From Hydrogenophaga sp. (GTDB taxonomy: Bacteria > Pseudomonadota > Gammaproteobacteria > Burkholderiales > Burkholderiaceae_C), in assembly GCA_011391595.1 (NCBI GenBank), contig JAABQG010000036.1, forward strand, positions 1 to 38,458: DNA of 38,458 bases, in the 5' to 3' direction. The notes below the pieces were generated by a model, which did no database searches, was not told where the DNA came from, and saw nothing but the letters and a program-made list of their open reading frames with translations. Positions 31,182 to 37,762 of this stretch are shown piece after piece. Position 1 is the stretch's first letter. The number at the start of each line of letters is the position of its first letter. The position numbers were made by a program, and so were the translations under genes.

Positions 31182-32027
31182 ATGACCGACCCCACGCCGC
31201 CGCAAGCCCCGCAGACCGCCGAGGCACCGCCTTACGTCCCGCCCCCCCCGGTCGGGCCGAGAGCCCTCATGGTGCCGCTGGGTTGGGGTGCGCCGTTCCG
31301 ATGGCTGGCGCTGGGCTGGCAGGATCTGAGGGCCCATCCAGGCATTGGCCTGTTTTATGGCGGCTGTTTCTGGGTCATGGCCTTGACGCTGGGCTTCGTG
31401 TTTCGCGCCAGACCCGAATACGCCATGTCGATTGCGTCCGGTTGTCTGCTCGTCGGGCCGTTTCTGGCCATGGGACTGTACGAGGTCAGCCGGCGTCGGG
31501 AGCAGGGCCTGAAGCCCGATCTGGCCAGCTCCATTACCTGCTGGGACTCCCACATCCGCAGCATGGGCATGCTGGTGCTGGTGCTGATCGTGCTGGAGCT
31601 GCTCTGGGGCCGCGCCTCCCTGGTGGTTTTCGCGGTGTTCTTCAACACCGGCATGCCGTCCACCACCGGGGTTCTCAAGGCGGTCTTCAACCCCGAAAAC
31701 TGGGAGTTCCTGGCCGTTTACCTGGCCGTGGGGGGTGTTTTTGCCTCTTTGGTCTACGCCACCGCCGTGGTCTCCATCCCGATGATCCTCGACCGCGACA
31801 CGGACGCCATCTCGGCAGCGATCACCAGCATCCGCGTGGTGTTCGAGAACACCGGCGTCATGCTGCTGTGGGGCGCCATCCTGACACTGCTGGTCGTGGT
31901 GGCGCTCTTGCCATGGGGCGCGGGTCTGGTGCTGGTCGGCCCATGGCTCGGGCACGCCAGCTGGCACGCCTACCGGGGCGCCGTGACCTGGCAGGAAGCG
32001 TCCACGGATGCCGCCTTCCAGGCCTGA
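31182..32027 (+). CDS. DUF2189 multi-pass membrane protein
   Basis: Integral inner-membrane protein of 281 residues resembling the DUF2189 family, function unknown. A Pro-rich cytosolic N-terminus (about 1-27) leads to the family-like GWGAPFRWLALGWQDLRAHPGIGLFYGG. About six hydrophobic segments follow, including FWVMALTLGFVF, ASGCLLVGPFLAMGLY, GMLVLVLIVLELLW, FLAVYLAVGGVFASLVYATA and GAILTLLVVVALLPWGAGLVLV. A conserved SIPMILDRDTDAISAA segment precedes the last. ATG 31182 is preferred over an in-frame TTG at 31173. Genes around it give no clue to its job. Confidence 0.85.
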   Translation: MTDPTPPQAPQTAEAPPYVPPPPVGPRALMVPLGWGAPFRWLALGWQDLRAHPGIGLFYGGCFWVMALTLGFVFRARPEYAMSIASGCLLVGPFLAMGLYEVSRRREQGLKPDLASSITCWDSHIRSMGMLVLVLIVLELLWGRASLVVFAVFFNTGMPSTTGVLKAVFNPENWEFLAVYLAVGGVFASLVYATAVVSIPMILDRDTDAISAAITSIRVVFENTGVMLLWGAILTLLVVVALLPWGAGLVLVGPWLGHASWHAYRGAVTWQEASTDAAFQA

Positions 32028-32111
32028 CGCGAAAGAGCCGCTGCCGAACATCCAGGGGCGTCGTGCAAACTGTTAAAGTGGGCTTTACCTACTGAACAGT
32101 GAAAGCAAACA

Positions 32112-32306
32112 TTGGCTACTCCCAACTACGGATACGAAAAGCGCCAGAAAGAACTGGCCAAGAAGCGCAAGAAGGAAGACAAGCTCAAGGCGAAGTCCGA
32201 GCGCCGGACGGACGCTCCCGATACCGACGTGGTGTCGGGCGAGACCTATGTCGGCGGCGATTCAGCCGTGCCGCCGGATTCCCCGGAGCCGTCCCCGCAA
32301 CCCTGA
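32112..32306 (+). CDS. Small Lys/Arg-rich conserved protein (64 aa)
   Basis: Short protein of 64 residues with a strongly basic helix (YEKRQKELAKKRKKEDKLKAK, trimmed here to its charged core) followed by an acidic/Pro-rich tail ending PDSPEPSPQP. The first half would bind nucleic acid or ribosomes; no family function is known to me, although I recall similar short proteins in Comamonadaceae. The start is TTG 32112, because no ATG or GTG is in frame; the overlapping GTG at 32099 opens a different frame. A TAAAGT element at 32074-32079 may be its -10. It is convergent with mnmH, separated by 59 bases. Confidence 0.7.
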   Translation: MATPNYGYEKRQKELAKKRKKEDKLKAKSERRTDAPDTDVVSGETYVGGDSAVPPDSPEPSPQP

Positions 32307-32365
32307 ACCAGGTGTCCCGGCTGCGCTCGCGTGCATGAGGCCCGCGGTTTCCTGATCCCTCGGGC

Positions 32366-33433
32366 TCAGGGGCCGGCGGGTGCCGCGAGCAGCCCGCGCG
32401 CCAGTTCGCGCATCGCCTCCATCGAACGATCCCGGGCCACCAGCACCTCGGCCTGGTCAAAGCGGGCGAAATTTCGCCGGGTCGACGCGGCATAGCCCGG
32501 GTCGTAGTGCCTGAGCAGCAGTTCGCGCACCACCGGCTCCACGTTGCCCGTGCGCACCTGGGCTTTCCATCCCTCGACCACCGCCTTGCCGCGCAGCGTC
32601 GTCAGCGCATCCAGCCGCTGGCAAAAGAACGCCGCGTCGTTCGCAAAGAACGCATAGTCCTCCAGCAGCAGCGCCACCCGTTCGTCGTCGGTGAGCTGCA
32701 GCAGGAAGCAGGGGCTGGCGCGCATTGCCAGGATCAGGCTTTCCGGCACCGTCAGGTTGCCGACCTTCTTGCTCTCCGCCTCTACGAACACCGGGCGTGC
32801 CGGGTCGAAGCCGCGCAGCGCATCCCACACCAGGGTGTCAAAGCGCTTCTGGGTGGGCTGGGGCTGCCCCGGAATCACGCCCAGCACCGAACTGCGGTGG
32901 CTGGCCAGCGCCTCCAGGTCCAGCACCTGGGCGCCGGCTTCAACCAGCGCCTGCAGCAGGCGCGTCTTGCCCGAACCCGTGGGGCCGCAGATCACCCGGA
33001 ACGCCAGGCGTGCCACCTGCAGCGGCAGATCGGCCAGCATGGCCGCGCGAAAAGCCTTGTAGCCGCCTTCGAGCAGGTGCACCCTGAAGCCGATTTGCCC
33101 CAGGATCAGCGCCAGCGAGTTGCTGCGCTTGCCGCCGCGCCAGCAGTAAATCAGCGGTTGCCAGTTCTTGGGCTTGTCCATCACCTCGCGCTCGATGTGG
33201 CCGGCGATATTGCGCGCCACCAGCGCCGCGCCGATCTTCTGCGCCTCGAAGGGGCTGACCTGCTTGTACAGCGTGCCCACGCGGACGCGTTCGGCGTTGT
33301 TGAGCGACGGCCAGTTGACGGCGAGCGGCAGGTGGTCCTCGGCATGTTCGCCTTCGCTGCGGGCGTCGATGATGGCGCTGAAGCTCGCGAGCCTTGCCAG
33401 GGCTTCGGCGGCGGGAAGAGGGTGCAGACTCAC
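32366..33433 (-). CDS. mnmH: tRNA 2-selenouridine synthase MnmH (SelU/YbbB)
   Basis: Rhodanese-family enzyme that replaces sulfur by selenium in the wobble uridine of certain tRNAs, via geranylated 2-thiouridine, using selenophosphate. The 355-residue protein has an N-terminal rhodanese domain with the catalytic cysteine in IYCWRGGKRSNSLA (C97) and a P-loop GPTGSGKT (150-157) in the C-terminal half. The start is GTG read from 33433, overlapping the tesA stop (GTGA), so the pair is translationally coupled. selD, which supplies selenophosphate, is not in the window. Whether the cell uses selenium cannot be judged here. Confidence 0.93.
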   Translation of the reverse strand: MSLHPLPAAEALARLASFSAIIDARSEGEHAEDHLPLAVNWPSLNNAERVRVGTLYKQVSPFEAQKIGAALVARNIAGHIEREVMDKPKNWQPLIYCWRGGKRSNSLALILGQIGFRVHLLEGGYKAFRAAMLADLPLQVARLAFRVICGPTGSGKTRLLQALVEAGAQVLDLEALASHRSSVLGVIPGQPQPTQKRFDTLVWDALRGFDPARPVFVEAESKKVGNLTVPESLILAMRASPCFLLQLTDDERVALLLEDYAFFANDAAFFCQRLDALTTLRGKAVVEGWKAQVRTGNVEPVVRELLLRHYDPGYAASTRRNFARFDQAEVLVARDRSMEAMRELARGLLAAPAGP

Positions 33434-34101
33434 TTGAGCAGCTTTCCGAGTTCGGGCCAGATCGTGGCCAGGATGATGGGTTGCGCTTCCTGCGTCGGGT
33501 GGATGCGGTCGGCCTGGAACAGGCGCGTCGGGTTGGCGCCGTCGGCCACGCCCTTGAGCATGAAAGGCACCACGGCGGCCTTGTGGGCCTTGGCGACTTC
33601 CACAAACACGGCTGAAAAACGCCGGCCATAGTCCGCGCCATAGTTGGGTGGCACCTGCATGCCGACCAGCAGCACCCTGGCGCCCGCCTTCTGCGCGGCC
33701 TGCGTCATCCAGCCCAGGTTGTCCGCGGTGAGTTCCAGCGGCAGGCCGCGCAGCGCGTCGTTGCCGCCCAGCTCGATGACGACCACGGCCGGCCGGTGCT
33801 GGGCGAGCAGGGCACCCAGGCGCGAGCGCCCGCCCGAGGTGGTGTCACCGCTGATGCTGGCGTTGACCACGCGGACCGGCGCCTTGTCGCGCGCGAGCTT
33901 CTGCGCCAGCAGCGCCACCCAGCCGGTGCCGCGCGGCAGGCCGTATTCCGCGCTCAGCGAATCCCCCAGCACCAGAATGACTTTCTCAGGAACGGTCCTG
34001 GCGGCTGTCGCCGGGCCAGTCGCCGCAGTCGCCTTCAGGGCGGCCGAAACCCCCACGCCCCAAGCCATGGCCACAGTCGCGATACAGTGTCGTCGATTCA
34101 A
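33430..34101 (-). CDS. tesA: SGNH-family esterase/thioesterase, TesA-like arylesterase
   Basis: Exported SGNH hydrolase of the TesA family (acyl-CoA thioesterase I / arylesterase / lysophospholipase). The 223-residue precursor has a signal-like N-terminus (MNRRHCIATVAMAWGVGVSA) with an Ala-rich cleavage region near 20-35. Block I is LGDSLSAEYGL with nucleophile S48, block III is GGNDAL (112-117) and block V is DRIHPT with D198 and H201. It diverges from the ABC ATPase gene with only 15 bases between the starts, the same arrangement as tesA-ybbA in E. coli. mnmH overlaps its stop. Confidence 0.93.
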   Translation of the reverse strand: MNRRHCIATVAMAWGVGVSAALKATAATGPATAARTVPEKVILVLGDSLSAEYGLPRGTGWVALLAQKLARDKAPVRVVNASISGDTTSGGRSRLGALLAQHRPAVVVIELGGNDALRGLPLELTADNLGWMTQAAQKAGARVLLVGMQVPPNYGADYGRRFSAVFVEVAKAHKAAVVPFMLKGVADGANPTRLFQADRIHPTQEAQPIILATIWPELGKLLK

Positions 34102-34116
34102 GATACAAAGTCCTTC

Positions 34117-34803
34117 ATGTCCATTCCCGCCCGTTCAGCCCTCATTTCCGTGGAGCACGTCTTCAAGTCCGTGACCGACTCCACCGGCACCCTGGACATT
34201 TTGCGCGATATTGATTTCACGCTCGCATCGCAGGAAACCGCCGCCATCGTCGGCGCCTCGGGCTCGGGCAAGAGCACGCTGCTGTCCATCATCGCCGGGC
34301 TCGACACCCCCACGCGCGGCACCGTGCGCCTGGCCGGGCAGGATATTTTTGCCATCGATGAAGACGCGCGCGCCGCGTTGCGGGCGCAGAAGGTGGGTTT
34401 CGTGTTCCAGAGCTTCCAGCTGCTGGGCAACCTGACGGCGCTGGAAAACGTCATGCTGCCGCTGGAACTGGCCGGGCGCAAAGACGCCCGCAAGGCCGCC
34501 ACCGAAATGCTGGCACGCGTCGGACTGGCCGAGCGGCTCAGCCACTACCCCAAGGTGCTCTCGGGGGGCGAGCAGCAGCGCGTGGCGCTGGCGCGCGCCT
34601 TCGTCGTCAAGCCCGCCGTGCTGCTGGCCGACGAACCCACCGGCAGCCTGGACTTTGCGACGGGCGAGAAGATCATGGAACTGATGTTCGAGCTGAACCG
34701 CGAACAAGGCACGACACTGGTACTCGTCACGCACGACCAAGGCATTGCAGCCCGTTGCGAGCACCGCATCACCATCGAAGCCGGGCAGATCGCAAAAATT
34801 TGA
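34117..34803 (+). CDS. ybbA: ABC transporter ATP-binding protein, LolD/MacB/YbbA type
   Basis: Cytosolic ATPase subunit of a type VII (MacB/LolCDE-like) ABC system. The 228-residue protein has Walker A GASGSGKST (46-54), the Q-loop at FVFQSFQLL, the signature LSGGEQQRVALARA (148-161), Walker B VLLADEPTGSLD and the switch histidine in VLVTHDQG. The divergent arrangement with tesA matches E. coli ybbA, hence the symbol. However, no permease gene (E. coli ybbP) follows: the next rightward gene is rlmB and a leftward miniprotein gene lies between. The partner must be elsewhere or the ATPase works alone. ATG 34117; the frame runs further upstream without family similarity. Confidence 0.9.
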   Translation: MSIPARSALISVEHVFKSVTDSTGTLDILRDIDFTLASQETAAIVGASGSGKSTLLSIIAGLDTPTRGTVRLAGQDIFAIDEDARAALRAQKVGFVFQSFQLLGNLTALENVMLPLELAGRKDARKAATEMLARVGLAERLSHYPKVLSGGEQQRVALARAFVVKPAVLLADEPTGSLDFATGEKIMELMFELNREQGTTLVLVTHDQGIAARCEHRITIEAGQIAKI

Positions 34804-34858
34804 CGAAATTGGCACCTAGCCAGCGTCAATCGGTCCTCGATAGCTATTAAAAAGAGAG
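34804..34858. repeat. Possible Comamonadaceae-type intergenic repeat
   Basis: Directly after the ABC ATPase stop, the segment from GAAATTGGCACCTAGC to ATAGCTATTAAAAAGAGAG resembles a short dispersed intergenic element I recall from many Comamonadaceae genomes (CTAGCGC...AGCTAT with an A-rich end). It looks like a degenerate copy and shows no strong hairpin. The match is from memory, with only one copy in this window. Confidence 0.35.
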
Positions 34859-34865
34859 TCTCCGC

Positions 34866-35102
34866 CTAGCGCGACTTCCTGCGCGATGCCGCCGTTTTGG
34901 CGCCGCGGCTGGTTTTTGCCGGTGCCGCCGGCCGGGTGGTATTGGTGGTCCTGGCCGCCTTCGTCGGGGCAATGGCCGCTGACCGGGCCACGGGCTTGTC
35001 GCCCTTGGCGGGCTGGTCGCCGATCACCGACGTCAGCGGGCAAACCTTGAACACTGGGCACTTGGCGCAACCAACGGCCATCGCAATGGGGCAAATCTTC
35101 AT
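34866..35102 (-). CDS. Cysteine-rich miniprotein with basic tail (78 aa)
   Basis: Small protein of 78 residues read leftward from ATG at 35102. The N-terminal quarter carries four cysteines in [19 protein letters not shown] and following VCPL, spaced C-x7-C-x2-C-x5-C (C4, C12, C15, C21), as in a metal- or Fe-S-binding knuckle. The remainder is Ala/Thr/Lys/Arg-rich and ends AASRRKSR, like a nucleic-acid-binding tail. AAAGG lies about 7 bases upstream as ribosome-binding site. An upstream in-frame start at 35267 would overlap the start of rlmB and is unlikely. I recall similar short proteins in Comamonadaceae, with no known function. It fills the otherwise gene-free 400 bases between the ABC ATPase and rlmB. 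Confidence 0.7.
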   Translation of the reverse strand: MKICPIAMAVGCAKCPVFKVCPLTSVIGDQPAKGDKPVARSAAIAPTKAARTTNTTRPAAPAKTSRGAKTAASRRKSR

Positions 35103-35194
35103 GGGGACCTTTTGTTCACAAATGGGGGAACTGCCCAGTATGCGCCCCAGAACGCCCGATACCGGGGCCCGGCCCGCGTCTAGAGCGGGCAGTC

Positions 35195-35200
35195 GATAAT
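35195..35200 (+). promoter_or_regulatory. GATAAT -10-like element abutting the rlmB start
   Basis: GATAAT (5 of 6 to TATAAT) ends six bases before the rlmB ATG, with no Shine-Dalgarno sequence visible upstream. If active, transcription would start at or beside the ATG and give a leaderless message. No convincing -35 was found. Confidence 0.3.
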
Positions 35201-35206
35201 CGCACG

Positions 35207-35941
35207 ATGTCTTCTCCCAAAGTGCTTTACGGCTTCCATGCCGTGGGCGTGCGCCTGAAAACCGCACCGAAATCCATCATCGAAATCTATTTCGAACCGA
35301 CGCGCCGCGACGCGCGCATGCGCCAGTTCCTGGAGCGCGCCACCGAGGCCGGTGCGCGACTGATCGAGGCCGACGGCCTGCGCCTGTCCAAACTCTGTGG
35401 CAGCCACGGCCACCAGGGCGTGGCCGCGCGGGTCGAGGCCTTGCCGCAGATCACCTCGCTCGACGACCTGCTGGACAGCCTCACCGAGCCGCCGCTGCTG
35501 CTGGTGCTCGACGGCATCACCGACCCGCACAACCTGGGCGCCTGCCTGCGCGTGGCCGACGGCGCGGGGGCGCATGCGGTGATTGCGCCCAAGGACCACG
35601 CCGCCGGCATCAACGCCACGGTGGCCAAGGTGGCCAGCGGCGCAGCCGAAACCATGCCCTATTTCATGGTGACGAACCTGGCGCGCACGCTCAATGAATT
35701 GAAGGAGCGCAGCATCTGGATCACCGGCACCAGCGACGACGCGCCGCAGACCCTGTACCAGGTCGACCTGAAGGGCCCGACGGCGCTGGTGCTGGGCGCC
35801 GAGGGCGACGGCATGCGCCAGCTCACGCGCAAGACCTGCGACCAGCTCGTCAGCATCCCCATGAAAGGCGCCGTCGAAAGCCTGAACGTGTCCGTCGCCA
35901 GCGGCGTGTGCCTGTACGAGGCCCTGCGCCAACGCGGCTGA
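35207..35941 (+). CDS. rlmB: 23S rRNA (guanosine-2'-O-)-methyltransferase RlmB
   Basis: SPOUT-class (TrmH/SpoU) methyltransferase that modifies G2251 in the peptidyl-transferase P loop. The 244-residue protein has the small N-terminal substrate-binding domain ([16 protein letters not shown]) and a trefoil-knot catalytic domain: [41 protein letters not shown], and [22 protein letters not shown], containing the SAM-binding knot. The start is ATG 35207, with no clear ribosome-binding site. cobB follows after 17 bases. It is rightward and diverges from the Cys-rich miniprotein gene. Confidence 0.95.
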   Translation: MSSPKVLYGFHAVGVRLKTAPKSIIEIYFEPTRRDARMRQFLERATEAGARLIEADGLRLSKLCGSHGHQGVAARVEALPQITSLDDLLDSLTEPPLLLVLDGITDPHNLGACLRVADGAGAHAVIAPKDHAAGINATVAKVASGAAETMPYFMVTNLARTLNELKERSIWITGTSDDAPQTLYQVDLKGPTALVLGAEGDGMRQLTRKTCDQLVSIPMKGAVESLNVSVASGVCLYEALRQRG

Positions 35942-35958
35942 AGGGCAGGGCAACACCC

Positions 35959-36717
35959 ATGCCAACCTTCACCGAAGCAGCGACCGTCCAGGCGTGGGTG
36001 CGCGAGGCCCGTACCATCGCCGCTCTCACTGGTGCCGGCATGAGCGCCGAGTCCGGGGTGCCGACCTTCCGTGACGCCCAGACGGGCCTGTGGGCGCGCT
36101 TCAACCCCGAGGAACTGGCCACCGAGGCCGCCTTTCGAGCCAACCCGCAGCGCGTTTGGGACTGGTACGCCAGCCGCCGCGAGATGATGAAGGACGTGGC
36201 GCCCAACGCCGGCCACCAGGCGATTGCCGCCTTCCAGCGCCGCCACCCGGGACGGCTTACCCTGATCACCCAGAACGTCGACGGCCTGCACCAGAAGGCC
36301 GGCAGCACCGGTGCGCTGGCACTGCACGGCAACATCTTCGAGGACATCTGGCTCGACCCCTGCGCCGGGGCGCGCGGGCGCGCCGGCATATGCGACGTGT
36401 CGCTGGCCGAGCCGGGACGCCCGCCGCATTGCGCCGATTGCGGCAATCCCCTGCGCCCTGGCGTCGTCTGGTTCGGCGAAATGCTGCCCGCCGGCGCGCT
36501 GGCTGCCGCGGAACAGGCGGCTGACCATTGCGACCTGATGCTGGTGATTGGCACTTCGGGCGCCGTCTACCCGGCCGCGGGACTGGCGCACACCGCGCGC
36601 CAGGGCGGTGCGCGCGTGGTTGTGATCAACCCCGAGCCCAGCGAACTCGACGGCGTGGCACACGCGCTGCTCCGTGGCAAGGCGGCAGAACTGCTGCCCG
36701 CCTTGCTGAACGATTGA
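35959..36717 (+). CDS. cobB: Sir2-family NAD-dependent protein deacylase
   Basis: Class III-like sirtuin that removes acyl groups from lysines using NAD+. The 252-residue protein has the NAD-binding GAGMSAESGVPTFRD (25-39), TQNVDGLHQKAG, the catalytic histidine in ALHGNIFEDIW (H123), four zinc cysteines (C135, C145, C158, C161), and GTSGAVYPAAGLA. In the region that selects the acyl group it has WYASRRE, placing Y70 and R73 as in the Y-x-x-R motif of desuccinylase/demalonylase sirtuins such as E. coli CobB and SIRT5. I therefore expect activity on acidic acyl groups as well. The start is ATG 35959; the lipoprotein gene follows after 22 bases. Confidence 0.93.
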   Translation: MPTFTEAATVQAWVREARTIAALTGAGMSAESGVPTFRDAQTGLWARFNPEELATEAAFRANPQRVWDWYASRREMMKDVAPNAGHQAIAAFQRRHPGRLTLITQNVDGLHQKAGSTGALALHGNIFEDIWLDPCAGARGRAGICDVSLAEPGRPPHCADCGNPLRPGVVWFGEMLPAGALAAAEQAADHCDLMLVIGTSGAVYPAAGLAHTARQGGARVVVINPEPSELDGVAHALLRGKAAELLPALLND

Positions 36718-36739
36718 TTGAACCAAGCAGGAGGCAACT

Positions 36740-37087
36740 TTGAAATCAATAGCATTGAAACGCCATTTGGTGACGGCAATGGCCGTATTTCTTCTCTCTG
36801 CTTGCACCCAGGAGCAGCAGAACAAGCTCAGCCGCGACATCCAGAACTGGACGGGCACCAACGGCGTGCTGGAAATCTACGCCGGCGACAAGGTGGTGCG
36901 CAGGTTCCTTAAGATCGACAAGATCAGCACGGCGCTGGGCACCGATGACGGCAAGCCCCGTGCCTATCGCTACGGCTACGGTGTGCTCGACGAAAACCTC
37001 AACATGCTGGTCGATCCCGGCGAAAAGAAGGTGTACTTCGAGATCAGCGACTACACCAACGCCGTCTTTTTCGAGAATCCGCACTGA
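36740..37087 (+). CDS. Small lipoprotein of unknown function (115 aa)
   Basis: Secreted lipoprotein precursor of 115 residues: a charged start (KSIALKRHL), a hydrophobic core AMAVFLLSAC and a lipobox ending at C22. The mature part has no domain I recognise; it carries WTGTNGVLEIYAGDKVVRRFLKIDKIS and YGVLDENLNMLVDPGEKKVYFEISDY and looks like a compact beta-rich fold. Aspartate two residues after the lipid cysteine, the inner-membrane retention signal, is not present (C22 is followed by TQ), so outer-membrane sorting is likely. The start is TTG 36740 with an excellent AGGAGG at 36729-36734. It sits 22 bases after cobB and 29 before the next gene, so it is probably co-transcribed. Confidence 0.85.
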   Translation: MKSIALKRHLVTAMAVFLLSACTQEQQNKLSRDIQNWTGTNGVLEIYAGDKVVRRFLKIDKISTALGTDDGKPRAYRYGYGVLDENLNMLVDPGEKKVYFEISDYTNAVFFENPH

Positions 37088-37116
37088 CTGCGGCAATATC
37101 ACTTCAGGAGCCTTCC

Positions 37117-37755
37117 ATGACAGACGTATTTGCAAAGAATGTGGCCACGACCGCGGCGGATGCCGCCAGGATAGTTCCCCGCGCCGAGTTCCGTGTTTTT
37201 GGGACGGGTGTGATCGATACCGTCAAGGAGCGCCTGTGGAACGGCAAGACCGTGCTGTTCCAGGCCCGCCGCATGCCAGTGGAAACCTATTTCCTGTCGG
37301 CCAATACGGACGAGGCCAATGTCAAGGTGCGCGATGGACTGCTTGACATCAAGGTCAAGGTCGGCGAAACCCCAGACGGCTACGAGATCTTCCAGCCGCG
37401 CGGCAAATTCCAGTTTCCCGTCAAGCGCGAAGACCTCGAAACCATCCTTTCTTACCTGAAGGTCAGCGCGCCGCTGGACCAGGACAGCTACTCGATTGAT
37501 AGCTTCATCGCCATGGCGCGCAGTCACCCCGAACTGTGCCCGGTCACGGTGGAGAAGATGCGTTACGGCTTCACCATCGACGGGATTATCTGCGAATATG
37601 CCCAGGTCTGGTTTAATGGCGCGCTGCTTGAATCCGCCTGTGCGGAGAGTGAAAATTACGCCGGCATGAAACAGGTGATTGAAGGCCTGGGCATTGCCGG
37701 CTTGCCCAACACGAACTACTTGAAGGCCGCTAAGCGCGTGGTCGGCATGAGTTGA
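37117..37755 (+). CDS. Cytosolic CYTH-like protein of unknown function (212 aa)
   Basis: Predicted soluble protein of 212 residues with no signal peptide. Several features look like a CYTH/triphosphate-tunnel fold: AEFRVFG (23-29) in place of the usual ExExK strand, TYFLSANTDEANVKVRDGLLDIK (a long strand pair at 57-79, trimmed here), basic residues in VEKMRYGF (145-152), then ICEYAQVWFNGAL, ACAESEN and NTNYLKAAKRV at the end. Proteins of this fold bind triphosphates or polyphosphate, but the classic ExExK is not intact, so function is open. ATG 37117 has AGGAG at 37106-37110. The exported relative follows after 7 bases. Confidence 0.7.
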   Translation: MTDVFAKNVATTAADAARIVPRAEFRVFGTGVIDTVKERLWNGKTVLFQARRMPVETYFLSANTDEANVKVRDGLLDIKVKVGETPDGYEIFQPRGKFQFPVKREDLETILSYLKVSAPLDQDSYSIDSFIAMARSHPELCPVTVEKMRYGFTIDGIICEYAQVWFNGALLESACAESENYAGMKQVIEGLGIAGLPNTNYLKAAKRVVGMS

Positions 37756-37762
37756 GGGCGCG

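Noticed and set aside
31088..32095. 335-codon plus-strand open frame overlapping the DUF2189 gene
   Set aside because: Its Arg/Gly/His/Pro-rich translation is an out-of-frame reading of the DUF2189 membrane protein, whose frame shows clear hydrophobic helices.
33796..34116. Upstream extension of the ABC ATPase frame
   Set aside because: The extra residues are antisense to tesA and lack family similarity; ATG 34117 is the natural start.
34897..35199. 100-codon plus-strand frame between the ABC ATPase and rlmB
   Set aside because: It starts with a hydrophobic run but is antisense to the Cys-rich miniprotein, whose cysteine spacing and ribosome-binding site are more convincing.
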